Source: Fontimonas thermophila
Lineage (GTDB): Bacteria > Pseudomonadota > Gammaproteobacteria > Nevskiales > Nevskiaceae
Reading direction: 5' to 3'
Assembly (NCBI RefSeq): GCF_900113085.1
Contig: NZ_FOOC01000009.1
Coordinates: forward strand, 1 to 64,000
Length of the DNA: 64,000 nt
The notes beneath the pieces are model-generated. The model did no database searches. It saw nothing but the letters and a program-made list of their open reading frames with translations, and was not told where the DNA came from. This document shows positions 49,469 to 59,985 of the stretch, piece by piece. The translations under genes and the position numbers were made by a program. How positions within the stretch are numbered: the first letter of the stretch is position 1; the number at the start of each line of letters is the position of its first letter.

Positions 49469-51199
49469 TCACGGCACCAGCGGCGGCGGGTTGGGCTTGG
49501 CCGTGGTGCGCACCGCAGCGGGCGTGAGCCGCTGGCTGTTCACCAGCGTTTGCAGCATCACCGGATCCGGGGTCTCGGGCGCGTTTTGGATCTGAGGATT
49601 GGCGTAGTACCACTCGGCCTGCACGCGTTCTGCGGAGATATCCATGAGCAGATACCCGTTCGGCCCCTCGTTGGCGTGCTTCATATGCGGGTTGAAGGGC
49701 CGGATGGCGTTCCAGATCGGCAGCGGAACGTTGGCGATGGCACCGCAGCACAGCTCGACACCCAGTGACCCTTCCCCGGTCGCCGGATTGTAATGTTGTG
49801 GATCGTTGCCGTTGCGCGGCAGATCGCAGGCGATCACCGCGTGGATGTCACCGAAGATCATCACCACGTTCTGGATGTTGTTCTGCTCGATGCAGTCGAA
49901 CACCGCGTTGCGGTCGAAGCGGTAGCCGTCCCAGGAATCCTCGTTGAGAAAGCAGCTCTCGTTCATCCCCACCGGCGAGAGCGGGCTGGTGCAGCCCTCC
50001 ACTGGATTCGCCGGCAAGCGCAACGGGGCAAAGCCCACACCGTTGGCGACCACTTTCCAAAGCGCAGTGCGACGGGGCAGTTCTTGCAGAAACCATTCGC
50101 GCTGCTCGGCGCCGAGGATGGTCTGTTCTTCAGAGACGATGTCCACGCCATTCTGCGGCGCCCGACCCGCCAGTCGGGTATCCAGCAGGATGAAATCGAT
50201 CAGGCTGCCGTAAGGGATCGTGCGGTAGATCCGCCCCAACCCCTCGGGCAACAGCCCCCGCTCGCCGGTGGACGGGCAGGTGGCCCCAGGGCCTTCCTTG
50301 GGGGCATCGAAGCCCAAGCCGTTGTCGCGGATAGGCATCCACTCGAAGTAGGCGCGAAGCGCCCAGCCCATGCGTTCTTCCCAGCAGCCCTCGGCGCCCT
50401 CGGTGTGGTTGTTGGCGCCGGTGCGGTAGCTGTTGTCGGTGGTTTCGTGATCGTCCCAGGTGGTGATCCAGGGATGCTGGCGATGCGCTTCCTGTAGATC
50501 GGGGTCGGACTTGTACTGCGCGTGCCGCTCGCGGTAGTCGGCCAGCGTGAGAATCTCCCGATCCGGCTGGTGCTGACGGATCTCGCCGCCGCCAGTTTCG
50601 TAAAGGTAGTCCCCGAGGTGAATCACCAGATCCAGATCGGCGCGCACGCCAATGTGCCGGTAGGCGCTGAAGAAGCCGAACCCATAGTTGCTGCACGAAG
50701 CGACGGCGACCCGGATCCGATCCACCGCATCGGTGATGGCAGGCGCGGTCTTGGTGCGCCCGATCGGCGAACGCACCACGCTGCCGTCGGCCCGTGTCAC
50801 GCTGAATTGATAGTAGTACGTGGTATAGCTGCGCAAACCCGTGGGGTCCACCTTCACGGTGTAGTCCCGCTCCGGCCCGGTGACGAAGCGGCCGCTGCGC
50901 ACGGGGTTGGCGAGATCGGGCGTGAGACTCAGCACCCAGTCCACCGCGATCGCGGCCACCGGCTCAGCGGGCGTCACGCGGGTCCAGAGAATCACCCGGT
51001 CCTCCCGCGGGTCGCCGCTGGCCACACCATGAAGGAAAGAAAGCCCCACCGGCGGCGGTGCCGGCACCCCCGGATTCCCCACCCTTTGCGCGAGCGGATC
51101 GCTATTCCCGCAACCGGACAGCGGCGCTGCGGCGGAAACCGCCCCCAGCGCGGCGAGCTGTTTGAGAAACCGCCGCCGGCTGAGCGGCGGGCGAGGCAT
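49469..51199 (-). CDS. PhoD-like phosphodiesterase/alkaline phosphatase, Tat-exported
   Basis: This is a 576 aa exported enzyme. The N-terminus has the twin-arginine motif SRRRFLK and a hydrophobic stretch ending at LSGC, so it may also be a lipoprotein. The PhoD core has FLHGVASGDPREDRVILWTR, the metal ligands in HLGDYLYE and TTWDDHETTDN, and IFGDIHAVIACD. It hydrolyses phosphate esters, including phospholipids, outside the cytoplasm. An in-frame Met 11 codons upstream is possible, but the chosen one places the twin-arginine motif as usual. It is preceded by the convergent prolyl oligopeptidase on the same strand. Confidence 0.87.
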   Translation of the reverse strand: MPRPPLSRRRFLKQLAALGAVSAAAPLSGCGNSDPLAQRVGNPGVPAPPPVGLSFLHGVASGDPREDRVILWTRVTPAEPVAAIAVDWVLSLTPDLANPVRSGRFVTGPERDYTVKVDPTGLRSYTTYYYQFSVTRADGSVVRSPIGRTKTAPAITDAVDRIRVAVASCSNYGFGFFSAYRHIGVRADLDLVIHLGDYLYETGGGEIRQHQPDREILTLADYRERHAQYKSDPDLQEAHRQHPWITTWDDHETTDNSYRTGANNHTEGAEGCWEERMGWALRAYFEWMPIRDNGLGFDAPKEGPGATCPSTGERGLLPEGLGRIYRTIPYGSLIDFILLDTRLAGRAPQNGVDIVSEEQTILGAEQREWFLQELPRRTALWKVVANGVGFAPLRLPANPVEGCTSPLSPVGMNESCFLNEDSWDGYRFDRNAVFDCIEQNNIQNVVMIFGDIHAVIACDLPRNGNDPQHYNPATGEGSLGVELCCGAIANVPLPIWNAIRPFNPHMKHANEGPNGYLLMDISAERVQAEWYYANPQIQNAPETPDPVMLQTLVNSQRLTPAAVRTTAKPNPPPLVP

Positions 51200-51364
51200 T
51201 GCCAGGAATCGACGGCGATGACGGGCACCCATGGCTCGACATTTCAGTTCGACGACGCTCGGAGCTTACCTCCCAGCCATGACAGTTCAGCGAAAGCCGG
51301 CGGCCTTCGGAAATCAATTCGATCTGCACACTCTGCCTCGGCGACCGCCACCCAGTTCACACCC

Positions 51365-53527
51365 TCAGTGCCGGGCCGGAGCGGAGTGTCCCCCCGTGTA
51401 GTAGCGCATGAATGCGAGCTTGTCCGCCTCTTCCTCGATCAGTTTGCCAATCGGCTTGCCTGCGCCGTGTCCTGCTTTGATATCGATGCGGATCAGGATC
51501 GGCGCATCACCGGCCTGGGCATGTTGCAATGCGGCCGTGTACTTGTACGAATGGCCGGGCACGACGCGGTCGTCGTGATCGGCCGTGGTGACGAGTACGG
51601 CCGGATAGCGCGTGCCGGGCTTGATCGTATGCAGCGGCGAATAAGCGTACAGATACTTGAAGCCTTCTTCGGTCTCGGCGGTGCCATAGTCGCTGGCCCA
51701 GGCCCAGCCGATCGTGAAGCGGTGATAACGCAGCATGTCCATCACGCCCACTGCCGGTAGTGCTGCGGCGAACAGCTCGGGATGCTGGTTCAAGGTCGCA
51801 CCGACGAGCAGCCCGCCATTGGAACGGCCGCTGATCGCCAGATGCCGGGGCGAGGTGTATTGCTGGGCGATCAGGTATTGGGCCGCCGCTGCGAAGTCGT
51901 CAAAGACGTTTTGCTTGCGCTCGCGCGTGCCAGCCTCATGCCAGGCACGGCCATACTCGCCGCCGCCGCGTAGGTTGGCCTGCGCGAATATTCCGCCGCG
52001 CTCCATCCACACGAGATTAGGCACCGAGAACGTCGGCGTCAGCGGAATATCGAAGCCGCCATAGCCATACAGATGCGTGGGATTTTGGCCATCGCGCTTG
52101 AGTCCGCGTTTGTACGAGATGAACATCGGAATCTTCGTGCCGTCCTTGGACGGATAGAAGACCTGCTCGGTCACGTAATCGTCCGGATTGAACCGCAGCT
52201 TGAGCGGATGGAACACCGCGCCGCGGTTCTTGCTGAGGTCATATACATAGTTCGTCGCCGGACGGTTGAATGATGCAAAGGCGTAGAACAGTTCTGGATC
52301 CCCGAACTGGCCCCGGATCTGCACGCCGCCGAAGTTCAGATCCGGCACGCTGCCCAGCCCCGGCAGGGCAATCTCGCCGCGCGGTGTGCCATCGAGCGCA
52401 AAACGGCGCAGACGCGAGGTGGCATCACGCATGTACAGGGCGACGATGCCATCACCGGCGAACAGTGCGTGCCGTAGCGTATCGGCCTGTTCGGGGACGA
52501 TCGAGCGCCAGGTGCGGTCGGGGTCGGCAAGATCGACGGCCGCGATGCGGCCACGCTCGACACCCTGGCTGGTGCGGAAATACAGCACGCTGCCGACATT
52601 GCCGATCAGCGCGTACTCGGCCTCGAAGTCATCGACGAGCTTGATCACCGGGGCATCGAGCCTGGGGCGCTGCGGATCGCCGAGATCCTTGACATAAACC
52701 CGGTAGGCATTCTCCGATCCCCGCCAGATCGTGATCACGAGCCAGCGGCCATCGTCGGTGACCTCGGGGACGAATCCCCATTTCGGCTCCTGCGGCGTTT
52801 CGAAGATGAGCAAGTCTTCGGACTGCGGCGTCCCAACGCGGTGGTAGTAGAGCTTTTGGTGAGCCAGATCGTCGAAGGTGCCGGCAGCCGCGCCCTCGGG
52901 CGGATCGGGATAGCGCGAATAGAAAAAGCCCTTGGCATCCCGGGTCCAGGCGATGCTCGAAAACTTGATGCGTACCAGATGATCAGGACCATCCTTGCCG
53001 GTGGCGATGTCGCGCACCCGGATCTCGTTCCAGTCAGAACCCGAGGTCGCCGTCGCATAGGCGAGCCAACGTCCATCCGGCGAAACTTCGTAATCGGTCA
53101 GCGCCACGCTGCCGTCGGCCGCCAGTAAATTGGGGTCGAGCAGAGCCCGCGGCCTGGCCTTACGGCCGTCCTGGACATACAGCACGGACTGGTTCTGCAA
53201 GCCATCGTTGCGCCGAAAGAAATAACGGCCGGCGCGCTTTTCCACGACCTCGTAGCGCTCGAAATTCCACAGCTCGGTCAGGCGCCGGCGCAGCGCCTCA
53301 CGCTCGGGCAAGCGGGCGAGAAACGGCAAGCTCAGCGCATTCTGAGCCTCGACCCAGGCGCGGGTCTGCGGCGAATCCACGTCCTCGAGCCAGCGGTAGG
53401 GGTCCGGCACCGGCGTGCCGAAATAGTCATCGACCACCGGCCCGCGGGGGGTGTCGGGGTAGTCGAGCGCATGGGCGGTCGGTGCGGCGGTCACAGCGAC
53501 GAGAAAACAAACAAAGGCTCGGATCAT
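51365..53527 (-). CDS. Prolyl oligopeptidase family serine peptidase (S9A)
   Basis: This is a 720 aa periplasmic peptidase. A signal peptide runs MIRAFVCFLVAVTAAPTAHA. The N-terminal seven-bladed propeller begins YPDTPRGPVVDDYFGTPVPD. The C-terminal alpha/beta hydrolase has the nucleophile in ISGRSNGGLLVGA, then ADHDDRVVPGHSYKY with the Asp and HGAGKPIGKL with the His. It cleaves short peptides after proline. It lies beyond the PhoD-like gene and divergent from the OmpA-family gene. Confidence 0.94.
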   Translation of the reverse strand: MIRAFVCFLVAVTAAPTAHALDYPDTPRGPVVDDYFGTPVPDPYRWLEDVDSPQTRAWVEAQNALSLPFLARLPEREALRRRLTELWNFERYEVVEKRAGRYFFRRNDGLQNQSVLYVQDGRKARPRALLDPNLLAADGSVALTDYEVSPDGRWLAYATATSGSDWNEIRVRDIATGKDGPDHLVRIKFSSIAWTRDAKGFFYSRYPDPPEGAAAGTFDDLAHQKLYYHRVGTPQSEDLLIFETPQEPKWGFVPEVTDDGRWLVITIWRGSENAYRVYVKDLGDPQRPRLDAPVIKLVDDFEAEYALIGNVGSVLYFRTSQGVERGRIAAVDLADPDRTWRSIVPEQADTLRHALFAGDGIVALYMRDATSRLRRFALDGTPRGEIALPGLGSVPDLNFGGVQIRGQFGDPELFYAFASFNRPATNYVYDLSKNRGAVFHPLKLRFNPDDYVTEQVFYPSKDGTKIPMFISYKRGLKRDGQNPTHLYGYGGFDIPLTPTFSVPNLVWMERGGIFAQANLRGGGEYGRAWHEAGTRERKQNVFDDFAAAAQYLIAQQYTSPRHLAISGRSNGGLLVGATLNQHPELFAAALPAVGVMDMLRYHRFTIGWAWASDYGTAETEEGFKYLYAYSPLHTIKPGTRYPAVLVTTADHDDRVVPGHSYKYTAALQHAQAGDAPILIRIDIKAGHGAGKPIGKLIEEEADKLAFMRYYTGGHSAPARH

Positions 53528-53764
53528 GGATGGTCAAAGTTCGCGCCTGCGAGCGCATCCGGGATGGACGTTGCGCTATATTGCGGATCGCACAAGCCCT
53601 TGAACAGTCGGAACGCCCCTCAGCAAGCCGCTCTGAAGCCGACCCTTCGGACCTCGAAAAACTACGCATGCCGGCATCGCTTGGCACGGATGGCCAATGC
53701 AACTCCAATGATGCGGTTTCTGGGCGTCGGATTGATAATACGCGTACAAGCCGCGGGGGATCCT

Positions 53765-54904
53765 ATGAAGCATGTAGTCAACGCAGTACTGGGGTTGATG
53801 CTGTGCGTGGTCGCCCATGAAGCGTCAGCAGATGCGCCTCCGAATTACGTCAGCGTCATGGGCAGCTATGTCGTCACCGACGATGCGCGCGGCACCGACG
53901 AAGGAGTGGGTTGGCACGTACTGCATGGCAGCCCGATCAACGAATGGCTGTCGCTCGAGCTCAACCTCTTCGGCCACCGCGCCGATCACACGTTGGACAA
54001 TGCCCGTGACAATGTCGTCGGTGGCGGTCTCGACCTGAGCTACCTGTATGGCTCCCGTCGATTCGGCGCCTTCATCCTCGGTGGAGTGGGCGGCGCCTGG
54101 GAGGATCTCGGAAACTCGCAGGAAATATCCCCTTATTTCGACTTGGGAGTGGGTTTGCTGCTCGGCAGAGAGGCGTTGCAACTCCGTCTAGAAGGCCGTT
54201 ATTACGCCACCCTCGACAACGATCTCTACCCCGATGAGCGCGCAATTTTTGATGCGCGCTTCAACGCCGGGCTGATGTATGCGTTGGGCGCCACCGAAAC
54301 GGTCAGACCGCCACCATCACCCCCGCCGCTGATTCCGGCACCGAATCCTCCGACACAAATCCCCATCGCGTCCGATTCCGATGCGGACGGCGTCGCCGAC
54401 AGCCAGGACCAATGCCCCGGCACGCCCGCAGGTACCGCCGTCGGTACCGACGGCTGCCCGCTGGACGAAGACGAAGACGGTGTACTCAACACCGTGGATG
54501 CCTGCCCGCGCACCCCGCCGGGCTTCGCCGTCGATGAAACCGGTTGCGTCCGCGCCGAGCAAACGATCGTCATACTCGAATCGGTCCACTTCGAATTCGA
54601 TTCAGCCAAGCTCACCCGGGAAGCGCGGATGCGTCTGGACCGGATCGCCGATGGGCTGAATGCCCAGCCCAGCATGCGCGTGGAGATCATCGGCCATACC
54701 GACGCCATCGGCTCCGATGCGTACAACGACAAATTGTCGCTGGCACGCGCCGCTTCGGTGCGCGAATTCTTGGTCTACCGCGGCGTCGCTCGGGACCGCC
54801 TCGAAGTCGTTGGCCGCGGCGAGCGGCAACCGATCGCCGACAACGAAACCGAGGAGGGTCGCGCGCGCAACCGACGCGTCGAGTTCCACATCCTCAGTCA
54901 ATGA
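53765..54904 (+). CDS. OmpA-family protein with N-terminal beta-barrel and thrombospondin type 3 repeats
   Basis: This is a 379 aa outer-membrane protein. A signal peptide (LGLMLCVVAHEASA) is followed by a short beta-barrel (about 25-180) and a proline-rich linker (RPPPSPPPLIPAPNPP). Two thrombospondin type 3 Ca2+-binding repeats follow (DSDADGVADSQDQCPG, DEDEDGVLNTVDACP), then a C-terminal OmpA peptidoglycan-binding domain (VHFEFDSAKL, IIGHTDAIGSDAYN, NRRVEFHIL). It anchors the outer membrane to the wall. The ATG at 53765 has a GGGGGA site upstream; the long frame before it is a shadow. Confidence 0.92.
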   Translation: MKHVVNAVLGLMLCVVAHEASADAPPNYVSVMGSYVVTDDARGTDEGVGWHVLHGSPINEWLSLELNLFGHRADHTLDNARDNVVGGGLDLSYLYGSRRFGAFILGGVGGAWEDLGNSQEISPYFDLGVGLLLGREALQLRLEGRYYATLDNDLYPDERAIFDARFNAGLMYALGATETVRPPPSPPPLIPAPNPPTQIPIASDSDADGVADSQDQCPGTPAGTAVGTDGCPLDEDEDGVLNTVDACPRTPPGFAVDETGCVRAEQTIVILESVHFEFDSAKLTREARMRLDRIADGLNAQPSMRVEIIGHTDAIGSDAYNDKLSLARAASVREFLVYRGVARDRLEVVGRGERQPIADNETEEGRARNRRVEFHILSQ

Positions 54905-54951
54905 GGGATGGGCAATCCCGGCGCACGGGGCGCCGGGGTTGGGTTGGCCTC

Positions 54952-56730
54952 TCAGCCGAACAATCGGTCACGCTGCGGCTGTAGCTGCTCCAGCGCATGG
55001 CGGTAGCCGCGCTCGACGAGCTCGTCGAGTCGCTTCCAGTCGAACAAAGCGACACCGCCAACCGGCATACGCAGATAGACATCGGCGCGTGCGGCGCGCT
55101 GTGCAGTGCCGCTTTCGCTGGTCAGCGTCGCGGTCCGGAAAATGATCGAGAACAGCCGCGGCCGCTGCTCGTCGTCACCCTTGAGCTTGAACAGGCCTTC
55201 CGGGTCCGGACCTTCGATGCCAGGCGCAGCGATACCGCCCTCGGTGCTGACGTCGGAGGCGACGATCGGTCCGCGTCCCAAGGACTGCATGACATCGGTC
55301 GGCAGGTTGTTGATGACACCGCCGTCGGCGAGCAGCTCGCCTTTCCAAACCACGGGCGGCGCGACCCCGGGTACCGCCATGCTCGCAGCCACCCACAGAT
55401 ACAGCGGCCCGCTGTCGTGCACCACCGCGCAGCCGCGCGTGAGATTGGTCGATACGCAGAAAAAACTCTTGCGCAGATGTTCGATGCGCCGGTCATCGAA
55501 GATCTCGTGCAGACGATGCACGAATTTGCGGCCGCGGATCAGCGCGACCGTCGGGAAGAGATAATCGTTGAGGTAGTTGTTGACGACGAAGGTCTCGCGC
55601 GCGATGTGGATCATCTCGGTATGGTCGTAACCGCAGGCGATAAGTGCGGAAAAAAAAGCGCCCATGCTCGATCCGCCGACGACATCGACCGGAATCTGGA
55701 GTTCGCGCAGCGCCCGCACCAGGCCGATGTGAGCAAAGCCGCGCGCGCCACCGCCGCCGAGAACCAGGCCGATACCACGGCCGGTGAGCTGACGCGCGAG
55801 ACTGGCAAAGTCATCGCGATGCTGGTGGCGTACGAAATAGTGCGATTGCGCACCCAGACGCTCGCGCCAGGCCATCACCGCAGGTGCATCCACGCCCTCC
55901 GGCCACAGCAAGAGCAAATCCACCGGCGCGCGCGTCCCACAGCGCCGCAGCTCATCGCTCATCGCACTGGCGGTGGATGGCGTGCGCGCATCGACGACGA
56001 AAAGAATGCGGTCAGCCTGGCGCATGCAGCGCCGCGCCCATGGATCGGGCGTCGCATTGGCGACGTAGATGAGAGATTCACGCTCGCGTTCGAGCCGGTT
56101 GAGGTGCTCGACCAGTCGCTGATTGGCAGCACCACTGTCGATGCGCGCCTGCGCCGCGCCGGCGCCGAGCGCTTCGTCGACGGCGTGTGCATCGATCAAC
56201 GTGGGCGCACAGTAGCGGTGCATCGCATCGGCGAGTTGCCGCGCGATGGCGTGGGCATCGACCTCCGGCGTGGCCGGGACGATGGCGAAACTGTGCGCTT
56301 CCTTGCGCTGTCGCTCGAGGGTGCGTGCGCGCTGGTTCTGGCGCATCCGCCGGATGATCACGCGCGTGATCTCGATCAGCGCATCGGGGTGGCGGCCAAC
56401 GACGGCGTACAAATGCGCCGCAGGGATGCGGATCAGCAGGCTGTCGCGCACGGCGTGTACCGTGGCGGCGCGCGGTTCGCCGGACAGTGCGCCGATTTCG
56501 CCGATCGGTTCGAGCCGGCCGATCGTGCCCGCGACGATACCCTCGGGCAGTACGGCGCACAAACGGCCCGTCGCGACGATGTAAATGCTATCCGACGGTG
56601 ATCCGCGTTCGAACAAGACGCGCCCGCTGGCGATTTCGACCAGCTCGGCCTGCGCGGCGAGTGCATCGAGCGCCGCTGCCGTCAGGCGCGCGAACAATGG
56701 GCATTCGGCGAGAACGCTGCGTGGATTCAT
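54952..56730 (-). CDS. Patatin-like phospholipase with cyclic-nucleotide-binding domain (NTE-like)
   Basis: This is a 592 aa protein. An N-terminal cNMP-binding fold (about 15-130) resembles CAP-family sensors, a middle region follows, then a patatin domain from about 285. It has the oxyanion loop GLVLGGGGARGFAHIG, the nucleophile Ser in GGSSMGAFFSAL and the Asp of the dyad in LLADGGVINNLP. It is a lysophospholipase of the neuropathy-target-esterase type; whether cAMP or another ligand controls it is not known. No transmembrane anchor is evident. Confidence 0.92.
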   Translation of the reverse strand: MNPRSVLAECPLFARLTAAALDALAAQAELVEIASGRVLFERGSPSDSIYIVATGRLCAVLPEGIVAGTIGRLEPIGEIGALSGEPRAATVHAVRDSLLIRIPAAHLYAVVGRHPDALIEITRVIIRRMRQNQRARTLERQRKEAHSFAIVPATPEVDAHAIARQLADAMHRYCAPTLIDAHAVDEALGAGAAQARIDSGAANQRLVEHLNRLERERESLIYVANATPDPWARRCMRQADRILFVVDARTPSTASAMSDELRRCGTRAPVDLLLLWPEGVDAPAVMAWRERLGAQSHYFVRHQHRDDFASLARQLTGRGIGLVLGGGGARGFAHIGLVRALRELQIPVDVVGGSSMGAFFSALIACGYDHTEMIHIARETFVVNNYLNDYLFPTVALIRGRKFVHRLHEIFDDRRIEHLRKSFFCVSTNLTRGCAVVHDSGPLYLWVAASMAVPGVAPPVVWKGELLADGGVINNLPTDVMQSLGRGPIVASDVSTEGGIAAPGIEGPDPEGLFKLKGDDEQRPRLFSIIFRTATLTSESGTAQRAARADVYLRMPVGGVALFDWKRLDELVERGYRHALEQLQPQRDRLFG

Positions 56731-56920
56731 AAGGCTGGGCGCAGTCTACTCCGAGCGCGTCGCGGCATGACACATGACGTCAGCGTCCCGGTTGCGCCGT
56801 CCACCCCGTTCCTGTGCGGCATGGACACCCCACCGCATCTGGCGCATCGCCGTCTGCACGGCTTGCGATCCGCAATCGGGTGATCGCGGCTGTATCTTCC
56901 GCGGAGACAATCACTCAGGC

Positions 56921-57847
56921 TCAGCCCCGCACGCCCGGTTCAGCAACGCCCAACGGCCGTGGTGCTCCGGCGGGATAAATCACCGGCTGGATCGCCAAAC
57001 CGTGCTGCACGACGAGATCATGATCCGTCAGCAAGGGCGCGATGATCCGCCAGATCCGCTCGTTGTTGTAAAACGGCGCCGTCGGGAAGAGATGGTGGAC
57101 CAGGTGATAATGCTGGCCCTGCAGCAGCGGCCCGAGCAGACGCTCATAACCGAAACGCATCGTCGTCGCCCGGGTGAAATTCTCGTCCTGGCTGACGGTA
57201 TGCGGCACGTGGGGCAGCCAAAAGAAAGAAAAGCCCAAGGCGAGCTGAATCAGCCGCGAGGGAATGAACCAGAGCATCAGCACCTCGAGCCCGTACCCCG
57301 CGAGCGTGAGGACGACGATGAGTCCTAGACTTATCGCCGCCATCCACAGCGAGCGCCGCAGATAGGGCGCCGACGTGGCATCGCCATGGCAGACGGCGTG
57401 CCAGAAGTAGGCGAGATCGATGAACATCCAGCGCAGCGGCAGCGTCCACGTACGGCCATGGAAAGCGCGGTCCGGATCACCGGGCCCGCTGGTGTGCCGG
57501 TGATGCAGGCTGTGGCCCCAGCGAAACAGGCGCAGATCGACGTAAGGCACGACCAGCAGCACCCCGAGCTGGGCGATGGCGTCGTTCAGACCACGGTGAC
57601 GGGCGATCGCCCGGTGAATGCCGTCGTGTGCCACCGCAAAAGCCACGTAGCCGACCACGGTGTTGAGTATCAGCCCCACCCACAGCGGCAGCCCGCCGAG
57701 CGCGGCGGTGACGTAAACGCCCAGAAACGTCGCTGTGAGCACGGCCCATAGCGTCACCGTCGGCCAGGCTATACCGTCCATATGCGTGAGCCGGGCGAGT
57801 GCCGCCCGATCCTCGGCGGACAAGCGTTCCACGGGCAAGCGCAACAT
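56921..57847 (-). CDS. Fatty acid desaturase / hydroxylase family membrane protein
   Basis: This is a 308 aa integral-membrane diiron enzyme with the three histidine boxes HDGIHR (about 90), HSLHHRHTS (about 125) and HLVHHLFP (about 250), with hydrophobic segments between. It introduces a double bond or hydroxyl into acyl chains or carotenoids. The last box fits the FA_desaturase family. It stands alone on the minus strand. Confidence 0.9.
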   Translation of the reverse strand: MLRLPVERLSAEDRAALARLTHMDGIAWPTVTLWAVLTATFLGVYVTAALGGLPLWVGLILNTVVGYVAFAVAHDGIHRAIARHRGLNDAIAQLGVLLVVPYVDLRLFRWGHSLHHRHTSGPGDPDRAFHGRTWTLPLRWMFIDLAYFWHAVCHGDATSAPYLRRSLWMAAISLGLIVVLTLAGYGLEVLMLWFIPSRLIQLALGFSFFWLPHVPHTVSQDENFTRATTMRFGYERLLGPLLQGQHYHLVHHLFPTAPFYNNERIWRIIAPLLTDHDLVVQHGLAIQPVIYPAGAPRPLGVAEPGVRG

Positions 57848-58026
57848 CGCCGCACCCCTTTAGGACGACCCCGTGCAGGGCATGCTGCATCACCCGGCCC
57901 ACGCCGGCAAGAACGGCTGCCGGCGGGTGTCTTGCACAGACAGCTTCCTCCGCTTGAACCCGGCAGCCGCCCAAGCAGGGCGCGCGTGTACTGGTCAAAT
58001 GCGTTGTCGGTCGTGTCGTACGCGCG

Positions 58027-59961
58027 CTACGAAGCTGCATCCGCCTGCCAGCCGCAGGACAGCCCTTTGTTCTGTTCGGCGAGATAGTCCATCAGCGGCG
58101 AGAAGTATTCGATCAGCGCGGCGCCATCCATTTCGCGCGTACCGGTGAGCTTCTCCAGCGTCTCCGGCCATGGCCGACTCGCGCCCTGCGCCAACATGTC
58201 CATGAACCGCCGGCCGGCCTCGCGGTTGCCATAGATGTCGCATTCGTGCAGCGGCCCTGCAAAGCCCGCGGCATCGCAGAGTGCCTTCTGGAACTGGAAC
58301 TGCAGGATGAAAGCAAGGAAATACCGTGTGTACGGCGTATTGCCCGGGATGTGGTACTTGGCGCCGGGGTCGAAATCTTCCTCGGACCGCGCCAGCGGCG
58401 GGCTCACGCCCTGATACTGCGCGCGCAGCGCCCACCAACTGGCGTTGTAACGCTCGGGAGGGATTTCGCCGGCAAACACCTTCCAGCGCCATTGATCGAC
58501 GAGCTTGCCCCAGGGCAGGAACACGATCTTGTCCAGCGCCCACTTCATCTGCGCATTGATCACGGCCTTGGGGTCGGTCTTCTGCGCCGGAACGAGGCCG
58601 ATCTTGTGCAAATGCGCCGGGGTCAGGGACAGGGTCACGGTATCGCCGATCGCCTCATGGAATCCGTCGTGCGCGCCGGCCTGGAACAACGGCGGCAGGG
58701 GGTTGTACATGAGGTAGTAGTAGATGTGCCCCAGTTCGTGGTGGATCGTCGTCAGCTGGTCTTCGTCCGGCTCGATGCACTGCTTGATACGCACGTCGCC
58801 CTGCATGTTCATGTCCCAGGCGCTGGCGTGGCAGACGACCTCGCGGTCGCGCGGCTTGAGCAGCAGCGAGCGCTCCCAGAACGTATCCGGCAGCTTGGGG
58901 AAGCCGAGCGAGGTGTAGAAGTCCTCGGCCATCTTCGTCATCTTCACCGCAATCGCAGCGTCGGCCCGGTGTTCGAGCTCGGCGAGATCGCGCGCACTGG
59001 GTTTGCCCTTGAACTCGGCGAGCAAGCGCTGGTATTCGGCCGCGCGCTGCTGTTTGAGCGCCGAGGTCACATCCAGCGAACCCACACCCGGATACGGTTC
59101 GACCAAGGGATAAATGTTGCTCCACTGCTGCGCCCACATGTTGCCGAGCAAATGGGCGGGGATGAGCCCGTCCTTGGGGACGACCGCATCGCCGTAGCGG
59201 GCGTTGAGCTTGGCGCGCACGTGGCAGTGCAGCGCTTCATACAGGGGCTTGACCTGCGTCCACAGGCGCTCGACTTCCGCTTCGAATTCGGCCGGACTCA
59301 TGTCGTAGCCGGCGCGCCACATCTCACCGAGATTGGCGAAACCGAGCTCGCGCGCGCCCTCGTTGGCCAGCGTGACGAAGCGCTGGTAGTCGGCGCGGAT
59401 CGGCCGTGCGGTCGCATGCCAGCCGGCCCAGGCTTCGGCGCGTGCCGCCGGGGGCTGCGCCGGATCGTTGATGATTTTTTCGATCTCCGGCAGGCTCAGA
59501 CACGCACCATCCGGCCGGCACCATTTGCCGGCGCCGTAGTTCGCTTCCATCTTCGACAACAGCTTGGCCAGCTCGGCGCGCCGGTCGGGATCGCTGGGCG
59601 CAGGGTTGGCGGTGGACAGCTTCAGCGCCAGCAGCGCGCGCTCTGTGTCTGGAGAAGCCTCGACCGCATTGAAGCGCTTGGCCTCCTGCACCTTGCGGCT
59701 CAAGTATTCCAGCCACTGCTCGTTGGCGCGCGCGGCGAGCATCTGCGTGTCATCGGTGATGTACGTGGCCTGTGCCCACTGCGCGGCATTGAGATACGGC
59801 AGCAACCTGCGGTAGTCGTCATTGACGCCGGCGATGAAGGCATCGGCCTCGGCCGCGGTCGGCTCTTCCGGTGCCGGCGCGCTCGCGGGCTGTTGCTTGG
59901 CACAGGCGGACAGACCCAGCGCGAGAACCACTGGGTAGATCATGGTCTTGTGCATATCCAC
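58027..59961 (-). CDS. M2 family metallopeptidase (ACE-like peptidyl-dipeptidase)
   Basis: This is a 644 aa exported lipoprotein, with a signal sequence and lipobox LSAC. The zinc site HHELGH is near residue 410 and the nearby DGFHEAIGDT is the glutamate ligand segment. It removes C-terminal dipeptides. The neighbouring POT transporter can take up its products. It is transcribed with and 24 bp after that transporter. Confidence 0.94.
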   Translation of the reverse strand: MDMHKTMIYPVVLALGLSACAKQQPASAPAPEEPTAAEADAFIAGVNDDYRRLLPYLNAAQWAQATYITDDTQMLAARANEQWLEYLSRKVQEAKRFNAVEASPDTERALLALKLSTANPAPSDPDRRAELAKLLSKMEANYGAGKWCRPDGACLSLPEIEKIINDPAQPPAARAEAWAGWHATARPIRADYQRFVTLANEGARELGFANLGEMWRAGYDMSPAEFEAEVERLWTQVKPLYEALHCHVRAKLNARYGDAVVPKDGLIPAHLLGNMWAQQWSNIYPLVEPYPGVGSLDVTSALKQQRAAEYQRLLAEFKGKPSARDLAELEHRADAAIAVKMTKMAEDFYTSLGFPKLPDTFWERSLLLKPRDREVVCHASAWDMNMQGDVRIKQCIEPDEDQLTTIHHELGHIYYYLMYNPLPPLFQAGAHDGFHEAIGDTVTLSLTPAHLHKIGLVPAQKTDPKAVINAQMKWALDKIVFLPWGKLVDQWRWKVFAGEIPPERYNASWWALRAQYQGVSPPLARSEEDFDPGAKYHIPGNTPYTRYFLAFILQFQFQKALCDAAGFAGPLHECDIYGNREAGRRFMDMLAQGASRPWPETLEKLTGTREMDGAALIEYFSPLMDYLAEQNKGLSCGWQADAAS

Positions 59962-59985
59962 ATTCCCCTCATACGGTGCGATGGC

